Source: a virus
IMG/VR virus record: IMGVR_UViG_3300047562_002733
Coordinates: 1-59,637 of that record
DNA length: 59,637 nucleotides
Reading direction: 5' to 3' (one strand)
Within the stretch, counting starts at the first letter, position 1, and every line of letters starts with the position of its first letter. The notes beneath the pieces are model-generated. The model searched no databases. It was not told the origin of the DNA and saw only the letters and a list, made by a program, of their open reading frames with translations. Shown in pieces: positions 51,325 to 57,925 of this stretch. Both the position numbers and the translations under genes were made by a program.

Positions 51325-51645
51325 ATGGAGAGCACCATCCAAGAACTGGCCTATCAGGCTGCCCCGTTTCAGATCGCCGACCCTGAGGCTTGGCTGTGGG
51401 TTGATGGCAACTGTATCTGGCTGATGTTCCAGACTGACTGGCGTTCGCTGTGGAACCAGATCAAGTGCAGTAGTGGAGTGCTGGATTGTCTTGATGTGGC
51501 GGCCGGCCAAGACCCTGACGAGGGCATCAACTGGAAGGACTCCTCAGTGTTCACTGAGTGGCTCAGACTGCCCGAGGAGCTCGAAAAGGACATCAAGGCT
51601 GGCGGCCACTACATGTGGCGCTACCTGCTACACTGCAGCGTATGA
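51325..51645 (+). CDS. Cassette protein (106 aa)
   Basis: Leader CGGAGCCAATCCAATG. Acidic, Trp-rich (EAWLWVDGNCIWLMFQTDWR, EWLRLPEELEKDI). Last codons include TACACT, which may serve as the next promoter. Flanked by R9 and R10 with identical cores. Confidence 0.65.
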   Translation: MESTIQELAYQAAPFQIADPEAWLWVDGNCIWLMFQTDWRSLWNQIKCSSGVLDCLDVAAGQDPDEGINWKDSSVFTEWLRLPEELEKDIKAGGHYMWRYLLHCSV

Positions 51646-51679
51646 TCGTGAGCGGTCCCTGGGGCCATTGTTCACGATC
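51644..51679. repeat. Array palindrome R10 (class II)
   Basis: Sequence identical to R9. Confidence 0.9.
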
Positions 51680-51704
51680 AAACCATCCCACTGGAGCCAA
51701 TCCA

Positions 51705-51935
51705 ATGCAAGTCACCGCCAAGTCCCGCAAGGATGACATCTGGGCCGCCTATGAAGCCCGCCTGCAGCAGCCGACCACCTGGGGCGATGTCTGGGGGCTG
51801 GCCGTCAGCACCGCCCGCACCATCGCCAAAGAAGTGCCCTTGGCCATGCGCGACGCTTACAACGCTGGAAGTGCAGTCAGGAACTGGGTTCTCAGCGTGG
51901 TTGACGAGCTCAACCGCCCGCTGCTAAAATCCTGA
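51705..51935 (+). CDS. Cassette protein (76 aa)
   Basis: Leader TGGAGCCAATCCAATG. Helical, amphipathic (DDIWAAYEARLQQPTTWGDV, TIAKEVPLAMRDAYNAG). Stop TGA overlaps R11. Confidence 0.6.
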   Translation: MQVTAKSRKDDIWAAYEARLQQPTTWGDVWGLAVSTARTIAKEVPLAMRDAYNAGSAVRNWVLSVVDELNRPLLKS

Positions 51936-51969
51936 TCGTGAGCGGTCCCAGGGGCCATTGTTCACGGTC
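51934..51969. repeat. Array palindrome R11 (class II)
   Basis: Arms GATCGTGAGC/GTTCACGGTC, core GGTCCCAGGGGCC. Convergent junction; both flanking genes use a TGA in an arm. Confidence 0.9.
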
Positions 51970-52201
51970 ACGCCGCGTTGATCGCCGCCTGGAGCTCCTC
52001 CAGGGCATTCAGAAGCTCTTGCGCCTGCTCGTGCATACCCTCCAGCCACCATGGGTCCGGGCTCCAGGCAGGGCGGTCTGTGCCGTTCTTCCAGGCGAGG
52101 TTAGAAGCGATCATCACCTCCAGGGTAGCGGAAGCCAGAGCGTCCTCTGCGGCGTCCCGCTGCTGCAGGCATTCAACCAAAAACTCTTTAGTGGCAGACA
52201 T
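51968..52201 (-). CDS. Cassette protein (77 aa)
   Basis: ATG after AAAGGAG. Helical, with Ala/Glu/Leu heptads (MSATKEFLVECLQQRDAAED, LLNALEELQAAINAA). Minus-strand TGCTACGAT box about 60 nt upstream. Stop TGA lies in the right arm of R11. Confidence 0.6.
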   Translation of the reverse strand: MSATKEFLVECLQQRDAAEDALASATLEVMIASNLAWKNGTDRPAWSPDPWWLEGMHEQAQELLNALEELQAAINAA

Positions 52202-52274
52202 GGATTTACTCCTTTGGTCTGAACTGACTGTAGGACTGGAAGCCCCCAGGCCGCCCGATCGTAGCACAACGGAT

Positions 52275-52310
52275 GATCGTGAGCGGTCCTAGGGGCCATT
52301 GTTCACGATC
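52275..52310. repeat. Array palindrome R12 (class II)
   Basis: Arms GATCGTGAGC/GTTCACGATC, core GGTCCTAGGGGCC. Divergent junction. Confidence 0.9.
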
Positions 52311-52312
52311 GC

Positions 52313-52341
52313 TTGACAGGCACGACCGCAGCCAGTACCAT
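52313..52341 (+). promoter_or_regulatory. Sigma-70 promoter right after R12
   Basis: TTGACA, 17-bp spacer, TACCAT. The clearest full promoter in the array. Confidence 0.65.
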
Positions 52342-52362
52342 TCGCTTAGTGGAGGCATTCCA

Positions 52363-52587
52363 ATGATCACCGACCACGGCACTCAGCAGGTTGCACAGTG
52401 GAGACTCGACGAACTCCATAGTCTCAAAGAAAAGCTCCGCAACGCGCTGGCCGATGCCCTTGAACTTGAGCGCACCGCCGACCCAGGAGTCCGATACGCA
52501 ATGATCGCCGGTCGCCTGACGGCTGCCGTTGACAATGCCCGGATTACCCTTGACTGCTATCTGCCGGATGATCGTGAGCGGTCCTAG
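52363..52587 (+). CDS. Cassette protein (74 aa) whose stop lies inside R13
   Basis: ATG after GTGGAGG. Helical (WRLDELHSLKEKLRNALADA, IAGRLTAAVDNARITLD). The frame enters R13 and encodes DDRERS before the TAG in the palindrome core, so five or six residues come from the repeat. Confidence 0.6.
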   Translation: MITDHGTQQVAQWRLDELHSLKEKLRNALADALELERTADPGVRYAMIAGRLTAAVDNARITLDCYLPDDRERS

Positions 52588-52606
52588 TGGCCAATTGTTC
52601 ACGATC
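52570..52606. repeat. Array palindrome R13 (class II)
   Basis: Core GGTCCTAGTGGCC with AATT spacer; 37 nt. Confidence 0.9.
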
Positions 52607-52632
52607 AAACCACACCCCATCGGAGCCAATCC

Positions 52633-52986
52633 ATGTCCGTCTATCTCAACACCTATGAAGTCTGGCAGGTCTACGGCGGCCCGGAAGAGGGTGGCTGGTG
52701 GTTTGAAGCCGGCACGCCAATGCAGTCGATCCTGGTGAGCCACGACGACCTGGAAGATTGGCTGGAAAACACTCCGGAGGAAGAGCAGGCGGCAATGCGC
52801 GAGCATGCCACACTGGGTTACACTCAGGGCAAAGCCCCAACCCCCAAAAAGACCGGCTATGGCGGTTACACGTTTGCCCCAGGGAGCGATGAGCCCCTCA
52901 CTTACCAGCAGGACAACGACTATCGGTCCTGGTTTGAGGACTCCTACGCTGAGCCCTTCCCTGTGGAGCGTCCATGCTATTGTTGA
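52633..52986 (+). CDS. Cassette protein (117 aa)
   Basis: Leader CGGAGCCAATCCATG. Acidic, aromatic: YEVWQVYGGPEEGGWWFEAG, DLEDWLENTPEEEQAAMREH and a Tyr/Pro-rich end. Unrecognised. Ends 5 nt before R14. Confidence 0.65.
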   Translation: MSVYLNTYEVWQVYGGPEEGGWWFEAGTPMQSILVSHDDLEDWLENTPEEEQAAMREHATLGYTQGKAPTPKKTGYGGYTFAPGSDEPLTYQQDNDYRSWFEDSYAEPFPVERPCYC

Positions 52987-52991
52987 CGCGT

Positions 52992-53027
52992 GAGCGTGAG
53001 CGGTCCTAGAGGCCATTGTTCACGATC
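52992..53027. repeat. Array palindrome R14 (class II)
   Basis: Arms GAGCGTGAGC/GTTCACGATC, core GGTCCTAGAGGCC. Followed by CTCGGCTCTGCC, also found after R6. Confidence 0.9.
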
Positions 53028-53066
53028 TCGGCTCTGCCCCCTGTCGAATCCCGCCCTGCTAGTGCT

Positions 53067-53243
53067 ATGACCATCACCGTCTACTACGTTCCCTCCACTA
53101 GTGCTACCGGCGTCACCGTGAAGGTCGATCCCTCACTGCCCGAGGAGGAGGCCCGCACCCTGGCTATCCGTAGAGTCCGCAACCGACTGAAGGGTCAGCA
53201 GCGTGCTCGATTCCACGCTCTTGCCACCTACGTGCATCCCTGA
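53067..53243 (+). CDS. Cassette protein (58 aa)
   Basis: ATG at 53067. MTITVYYVPSTSATGVTVKV then a basic helix AIRRVRNRLKGQQRARFHAL: small beta-alpha protein, perhaps nucleic-acid binding. Confidence 0.55.
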   Translation: MTITVYYVPSTSATGVTVKVDPSLPEEEARTLAIRRVRNRLKGQQRARFHALATYVHP

Positions 53244-53252
53244 TAGCATGAT

Positions 53253-53289
53253 GATCGTGAGCGGTCCTGGAGGCCAGTTGTTCACGATC
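53253..53289. repeat. Array palindrome R15 (class II)
   Basis: Arms GATCGTGAGC/GTTCACGATC, core GGTCCTGGAGGCC. Confidence 0.9.
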
Positions 53290-53323
53290 TCGCGCTAGCA
53301 TCCACATCATTGCCGATCCGACC

Positions 53324-53617
53324 ATGCTGCAGTTCGACCGCTACTACGGGCTTTATGCTCAGGTTCCTTTTTCTTGGGTCCCGTGGTTCCTGAACAACAC
53401 CGCCAAGACTGGGCTGTATGGCTGGCTTAGATTGGGCAGCTACTGCCTGTGCTTGAACATGGGATTGGAGCCTGACGAGAGAAGATTGGCCAGCTTTGGC
53501 CTGTTGATGCTGACGCGGCCAGAGACGCAAGAAGAACAGCAGGACAGAGAAGAAGCGGAAGCCGAAGAGGCTTTCATGGAGCGAGAGCTCAACCGCTACA
53601 CTGAATGGTATTATTAA
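53324..53617 (+). CDS. Cassette protein (97 aa)
   Basis: MLQFDRYYGLYAQVPFSWVP..., a hydrophobic middle (GLYGWLRLGSYCLCLNMGL) and a Glu-rich helix (EEQQDREEAEAEEAFMEREL). The last codons contain TACACT and TATTAT. Confidence 0.6.
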   Translation: MLQFDRYYGLYAQVPFSWVPWFLNNTAKTGLYGWLRLGSYCLCLNMGLEPDERRLASFGLLMLTRPETQEEQQDREEAEAEEAFMERELNRYTEWYY

Positions 53618-53618
53618 C

Positions 53619-53667
53619 TTTCGTGAGCGTGAGCGGTCCTGCGGGCCAATTGTTCACGGTCACGAAA
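53619..53667. repeat. Array palindrome R16 (class II, extended arms)
   Basis: 16-bp arms from TTTCGTGAGC to the matching CACGAAA, core GGTCCTGCGGGCC. Convergent junction. Confidence 0.9.
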
Positions 53668-53845
53668 CTTCACATTGCATCCAGGCATCCTCCAGATCCA
53701 TGACCCCGCAAAGCACGTCCTGTAGCGGGCCGCTCATGAGCTCATCAAAGGTTTCGTCGTCGATGGTTTTGCGGGCTTCTTCCATGTGCTTGTGCAGTGC
53801 TTCGCAGAACTCATGGAGGTTGGCGATCTTGTCAAAGGCGGTCAT
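53660..53845 (-). CDS. Cassette protein (61 aa)
   Basis: The leader CGGAGCCATTCCAATG occurs here on the minus strand. Acidic helices (HEFCEALHKHMEEARKTIDD). Stop TGA in the right arm of R16. Confidence 0.6.
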   Translation of the reverse strand: MTAFDKIANLHEFCEALHKHMEEARKTIDDETFDELMSGPLQDVLCGVMDLEDAWMQCEVS

Positions 53846-53881
53846 TGGAATGGCTCCGTTGATGGTTTGATTCTACACCGT

Positions 53882-53917
53882 GAGCGTGAGCGGCCCTGCG
53901 GGCCATTTGCTCACGAT
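53882..53917. repeat. Array palindrome R17 (class II)
   Basis: Arms GAGCGTGAGC/GCTCACGATC, core GGCCCTGCGGGCC. Both wobble positions are restored to perfect pairs here. Divergent junction. Confidence 0.9.
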
Positions 53918-53952
53918 CTCGCGCTCGTCGCGCCGCCCAACCCTGCCCCGTT

Positions 53953-53968
53953 ACACTTCGTTACAGTA
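53953..53968 (+). promoter_or_regulatory. GTTACACT and GTTACAGT boxes upstream of the PcfJ-like gene
   Basis: Two TTACA boxes 10 bp apart; a further TGGTATGAT box lies at about 54006. Which is used cannot be told by eye. Confidence 0.35.
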
Positions 53969-54036
53969 AACTTTTACAACAGGCCCTGCTTTGAGGCCGG
54001 CGGGTGGTATGATTGTATCGCCAACAGGAGGCATCC

Positions 54037-55830
54037 ATGCACTTCACTCTTCCCGAAAACCTGAAGTCTCAGATTCTTGCCTATGATCCGGCGATGAAGG
54101 CGCTGGCAGCAGCTCAAGTTAGCCAAGCAAAAAAAGAAGGCAAACCCAATAAGTTTAAAAGGTTTGGGGTGCCCGACAATCTTTTTCCTGCCTTTATTGC
54201 TACGCCGGAAGAACAAAAGGCTACCGCTGTTGCTATTAACAACTGCCAGGAATCGAACGGCTGGTCAAAGGTTCATCCCGAGAAAAAGGCGATCCTGGCT
54301 TACTACAACAACGTTTGGACGGCAGTGTGGGAAGATGACGAACACGGCATCGGCGTTACCTATTTGTCAAAAGGAACTGGCGGCAAGTTCGTTAATGACA
54401 TTCTTCGGCAATACTTTTCCAATGACGACAGCATATGGCAAGTTACCACCGAGCATGAAGTTACCTATAGCAGCAACCCAAGAATGAAATGGAACAAGGC
54501 TTGCTGCACGCTAACCAAAGAGCAACGCATTGAAGCCGCTTTGGGTGACAGCTATCGTAACATGTCCTATGCTTACCGGCACGAATGTAAGACTCATCTG
54601 CCCTCAGTGCAATCACTGCTTAGTGTCAATACCCACAGGATCTATCGCCAGAGAATGACCGCCAATGGTGCCAGCAGAGCTTCAGGAATCAATTTCAGTG
54701 GTAAAGGACGCATAAATGGTCTTGGCCTTGGTGGCAACAAGCTCCTTGAGGTTGCGCCTTTTTCTGTATTGATGTTCCTGGCAAACAGCGTCAATACCGA
54801 GTGCTACTACCCCCTCCATAGCATGGAGCCAATTGCCGCCACCCTTCAGAAGGGCTGCGAGGGTGGTTTCTATAAAGGGCGGCTAACGCTTAAAGGCTTC
54901 AATTGGTTCTGTTCTTCGATAGTTCCAGAGTTTTCAAAGTATGAAGACGTAACATACACTGATCGTATCATCAAAAAGACTGACACACCTACTATCAGGC
55001 GATACCAGCAGGAAGCGGTTGATCAAATTAACGCTTGTTTGTTCGACTCCAACAATGAGGTTCTTGCTGAGCCGATCCAAAGGGCCGTTAGCACGGGCGT
55101 TTACATTCTGATGATCGCCCAATTCTTCGATACTTTCTATCCTAACGCTTCAGTCGATCATATTCACCAAGTCGCTGGCAGGGTCATCAATAACAAAAAA
55201 CGAAAGTTTATCATGCGCGATGTTCACGCCATTAACAAGAACGTCTTTCCTGAGGCAATGAATTGGCTGACTAGCAATGCGCCAATACAAACAGTGCTAG
55301 GAATGCTGATTCCCGAAGAGTACAATGGAGAATCGATTAACATAAACATTGACTCTATCCGCATCATTGAGCGACTGCTAAACACTGAAGAATACCAAGA
55401 AGAACTGAAGCCCCCCAGGCGTTGGCGTGATCTTCATGACTACGTTATGTCGAAAGAGTGGAAGATCAAAACGCCAAATGAATTGCTGCCACAGGACCTG
55501 TTTCCTGAACCAGTAAAAGATGGACAGTGGACATTCTTTCAACCTCGCGATGTTCACCAACTAGCGGACTGGGGCCGCGCTGTTCGCAACTGCGTCGGAG
55601 GCACGCACTACGCCCAAGGCATCAAAAAGAAAAACCACTTTATCGTGCTAGCAATGGTGAACAGGGTGCCTATGGTTACTATTCAGTTGTCAGTTCAGAA
55701 TGGCGTGATGAATGTCGATCAAATCTCAAAGGTATCCAACGAGCTCCTTAACCCTGTTGAGAGGCTGTCTTATCAATCAGCCTTCAGCAATGCCCTGAAG
55801 ATACGCGAGAATCAACTAAAAGCAGCATAG
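54037..55830 (+). CDS. PcfJ-like protein (597 aa)
   Basis: ATG at 54037 after CAGGAGG. The C-terminal region (about 500-590) has the PcfJ pattern: LADWGRAVRNCVGGTHYAQG, then FIVLAMVNRVPMVTIQLSVQ and NVDQISKVSNEL. The long N-terminal part is unrecognised. PcfJ-like proteins occur on plasmids and phages; their role is unclear. By far the largest gene of the array; it has its own terminator. Confidence 0.7.
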   Translation: MHFTLPENLKSQILAYDPAMKALAAAQVSQAKKEGKPNKFKRFGVPDNLFPAFIATPEEQKATAVAINNCQESNGWSKVHPEKKAILAYYNNVWTAVWEDDEHGIGVTYLSKGTGGKFVNDILRQYFSNDDSIWQVTTEHEVTYSSNPRMKWNKACCTLTKEQRIEAALGDSYRNMSYAYRHECKTHLPSVQSLLSVNTHRIYRQRMTANGASRASGINFSGKGRINGLGLGGNKLLEVAPFSVLMFLANSVNTECYYPLHSMEPIAATLQKGCEGGFYKGRLTLKGFNWFCSSIVPEFSKYEDVTYTDRIIKKTDTPTIRRYQQEAVDQINACLFDSNNEVLAEPIQRAVSTGVYILMIAQFFDTFYPNASVDHIHQVAGRVINNKKRKFIMRDVHAINKNVFPEAMNWLTSNAPIQTVLGMLIPEEYNGESININIDSIRIIERLLNTEEYQEELKPPRRWRDLHDYVMSKEWKIKTPNELLPQDLFPEPVKDGQWTFFQPRDVHQLADWGRAVRNCVGGTHYAQGIKKKNHFIVLAMVNRVPMVTIQLSVQNGVMNVDQISKVSNELLNPVERLSYQSAFSNALKIRENQLKAA

Positions 55831-55836
55831 CCAACC

Positions 55837-55860
55837 GGGGGCAATCGCCCCCCTTTTTTT
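55837..55860 (+). terminator. Terminator after the PcfJ-like gene
   Basis: Stem GGGGGC/GCCCCC with an AATC loop, followed by T8. Confidence 0.9.
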
Positions 55861-55876
55861 TATAGAAACAGATGGT

Positions 55877-55914
55877 GAGCGTGAACAACAGCAGCGCGAC
55901 CGTTGTTCACGATC
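55877..55914. repeat. Array palindrome R18 (class III)
   Basis: 13-bp arms GAGCGTGAACAAC/GTTGTTCACGATC around a different loop (AGCAGCGCGACC); the GGTCC-GGCC core is gone. Confidence 0.85.
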
Positions 55915-55946
55915 TCGCTCCGCGCCCGCAAACGGCCCCTGCCCGC

Positions 55947-55952
55947 TATACT
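55947..55952 (+). promoter_or_regulatory. GCTATACT -10 box
   Basis: TATACT, 21 nt upstream of the ATG at 55974. Confidence 0.5.
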
Positions 55953-55973
55953 ATCTTCAGTGTATTCAAGTCA

Positions 55974-56240
55974 ATGCCTAATCTTCAACAGCGTGTAATG
56001 GGACCAATCAACGAAGCAGAGGCTCTTGATATCGTTGAGTTTATGGGCAAGAACATCAGTAAAAACGCTCTTATCATCAGGCAATCGCTGCCGGAGTGGA
56101 CGCAACATAATTGCCATCTAATGGCGCGAGCCTTGAAGAAGCATCGTTACTACAGCCATAATAACATATATGGAAGCACTATTCGCTCTCTCGCTAACAC
56201 AATTGCTATTGCAGAGCATCGCCTAGCAAGTCGATCTTGA
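55974..56240 (+). CDS. Cassette protein (88 aa)
   Basis: MPNLQQRVMGPINEAEALDI..., ALIIRQSLPEWTQHNCHLMA, LANTIAIAEHRL: helical. Stop TGA overlaps R19. Confidence 0.6.
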   Translation: MPNLQQRVMGPINEAEALDIVEFMGKNISKNALIIRQSLPEWTQHNCHLMARALKKHRYYSHNNIYGSTIRSLANTIAIAEHRLASRS

Positions 56241-56273
56241 TCGTGAACAACAAAAGGCAGGTTGTTCACGGTC
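56239..56273. repeat. Array palindrome R19 (class III)
   Basis: Arms GATCGTGAACAAC/GTTGTTCACGGTC, 9-nt loop. Confidence 0.85.
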
Positions 56274-56350
56274 ACGCGACGCGGCGATCCTACCACTCCC
56301 GGCCCTCTTTTGTTGCAATACTTAATATTTGCGAGGTGTGGGTGGCCTGC

Positions 56351-56356
56351 TATACT
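56351..56356 (+). promoter_or_regulatory. TGCTATACT extended -10
   Basis: 25 nt upstream of the next ATG; well-formed extended -10. Confidence 0.55.
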
Positions 56357-56381
56357 GCGAGGGCACCAGAGGGCTTGACCC

Positions 56382-56987
56382 ATGCAAATCACTCACGGCA
56401 GCATCTTGGCCATCTTTTTTATGGCCAGCGAAGCAGAAAAAGAGGAAGGAAGGGATTGGTATCCCCGTGCCAATCGCATCTCAATCAGCATCGCTAACAG
56501 CTACGTTCTGCCGCATCTTTCCCATACCGCTGCAGGCGTGCTGGCAGCCCTTAGCCCTAACAATAAGTGGGACAGAAACGTCCGTGATGCTGAAGCCTTG
56601 ATTAAGGCTTTTTATGCTGGCGCTGATCCTGACACCATTAAAGTTTCAACCTTCGGGAAGAACAAAAAGAAGGCGGTTCAAATACTGAAAGGCGATCACC
56701 CGCTTAATGTGCTTGGCGGGCTTAAGGTTCGCGCCTTTTATCGGTGCATTATTGGTGCCGACGCCGTTTGTATTGACGGCCATGCCTACAGCATTTGGAC
56801 CGGCCAGCGTGTCCCTACCACCAAAACGCCTAGTATCAGCGAAAAATTGTACAACAAAATCGCTGGAGACTACCGCCTAGCAGCAACGCAAATTAGCGAG
56901 ATTACCGGCGAGCAATACACTGCCGCCGAGGTTCAGGCGATCACCTGGGTTGTTTGGCGTAACATGCACGCAAAGGTGGCAGGCTGA
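56382..56987 (+). CDS. DUF7178-like / HhH-type phage protein (201 aa)
   Basis: AAGVLAALSPNNKWDRNVRD, KKKAVQILKGDHPLNVLGGL, VRAFYRCI and CIDGHAYSIWTGQ follow a pattern seen in small phage proteins resembling HhH DNA glycosylases (A-LSP---W--N, KA--IL-G, vL-G-K---F---I, D-Ha). Family number from memory. Enzymatic activity is not established. Confidence 0.55.
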   Translation: MQITHGSILAIFFMASEAEKEEGRDWYPRANRISISIANSYVLPHLSHTAAGVLAALSPNNKWDRNVRDAEALIKAFYAGADPDTIKVSTFGKNKKKAVQILKGDHPLNVLGGLKVRAFYRCIIGADAVCIDGHAYSIWTGQRVPTTKTPSISEKLYNKIAGDYRLAATQISEITGEQYTAAEVQAITWVVWRNMHAKVAG

Positions 56988-57289
56988 TGTGGTGGGCGTA
57001 TGATCCTGAAGGCGAACTAAAGGCACTGCCCCCTGGTCCGCTATTGCTGCCAGCATTGATGATAAGCGCGGTTGCGTTTATCTTTTCATCTGTATTTACA
57101 GATGAGCAATCGCTGGAATCTTTTGCTGCTGTTGCTACTTCACCTAGGTACAAAAGGGATCTTGATAGATACCTAGCTTTGGCCAGTAAATCTGCAGATG
57201 CAGAACAGACCTTGAGTGATTCTGAGTTCTACGAACTAAGAGCACTTACCGAACGGGTTTACAACGACAAAAACCGCTTCATCCCCTAG
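56987..57289 (+). CDS. Membrane-anchored protein (100 aa)
   Basis: TGATG overlap with the upstream gene. One membrane helix (LLLPALMISAVAFIFSSVF) then acidic helices. The only clear two-gene unit of the array's right part. Confidence 0.6.
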   Translation: MWWAYDPEGELKALPPGPLLLPALMISAVAFIFSSVFTDEQSLESFAAVATSPRYKRDLDRYLALASKSADAEQTLSDSEFYELRALTERVYNDKNRFIP

Positions 57290-57309
57290 ACAGGCGGGCG
57301 CCCATCGGC

Positions 57310-57315
57310 TACACT
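57310..57315 (+). promoter_or_regulatory. GCTACACT -10 box with downstream hairpin
   Basis: TACACT, then a CCGGGGCACACCCCGA hairpin before the AGGAG site. Confidence 0.45.
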
Positions 57316-57355
57316 CAGATCACCGGGGCACACCCCGACCCACAGGAGCAAATCC

Positions 57356-57721
57356 ATGTTTGAGAATCACAAGGCTTACAAGGCTGACACCGGCATCGGC
57401 AAGCGGCTCGCCCGTGTGCAAGAACTGATGACCACCATCGAAACCCTGGAGCGGGAGCTTGACGAGCAAAAGGCCTATTTGCTCGGCCATGCTATCCGTA
57501 GCGAACTGCATTCTATGCAGTTTGAGCATATGAAGGCAACAGTTTGCGAGACAACCCGCTGGATTTACAGCGATTCTGTCAAGCAATCAGAGAAGCGCCT
57601 AAAGGCAAAGAAGGCCCGCGAGCAGGAAGATGGCACTGCAATCGGCACAAAGAGTCAACATATTCGCGTAACCTTCAGCGCAAAGGGCATCCTGGCCGAA
57701 CAAGCAAAAGCGGAGGCGTGA
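57356..57721 (+). CDS. Hypothetical coiled-coil protein (121 aa)
   Basis: ATG after AGGAGCAAATCC. Helical (GKRLARVQELMTTIETLERE), basic tail with KRLKAKKAREQEDG. Unrecognised. Confidence 0.6.
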   Translation: MFENHKAYKADTGIGKRLARVQELMTTIETLERELDEQKAYLLGHAIRSELHSMQFEHMKATVCETTRWIYSDSVKQSEKRLKAKKAREQEDGTAIGTKSQHIRVTFSAKGILAEQAKAEA

Positions 57722-57873
57722 TGACATTCTCTGTCTTCAAATTAGACGAAGAGGGCTATGAGTTGACCCTCGCGAGCAGGCTGCAAACGCAAGAACAGGC
57801 CGAAATTATGGTAGACGACCTGTCAGAGAAGTGGCCTCACGCCTATATCGACTACAAGGAAGACAACCGGTAG
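57721..57873 (+). CDS. Hypothetical small protein (50 aa)
   Basis: ATG overlaps the upstream stop (TGATG). MTFSVFKLDEEGYELTLASR, then VDDLSEKWPHAYIDYKED. The longer open frame upstream is in a shadow frame. Confidence 0.6.
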   Translation: MTFSVFKLDEEGYELTLASRLQTQEQAEIMVDDLSEKWPHAYIDYKEDNR

Positions 57874-57879
57874 CAAATT

Positions 57880-57902
57880 GGGGCCATTCAGGCCCCTTTT
57901 TT
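57880..57902 (+). terminator. Terminator at the right end of the array
   Basis: Stem GGGGCC/GGCCCC, loop ATTCA, then T6. Confidence 0.9.
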
Positions 57903-57925
57903 ATGCTTACATCGAAAAAAATCGT

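Noticed and set aside
48797-53917. Palindromes as ordinary rho-independent terminators
   Set aside because: No T-tract follows on either strand, copies occur at divergent junctions too, and genuine terminators with T-tracts exist separately at 55837 and 57880.
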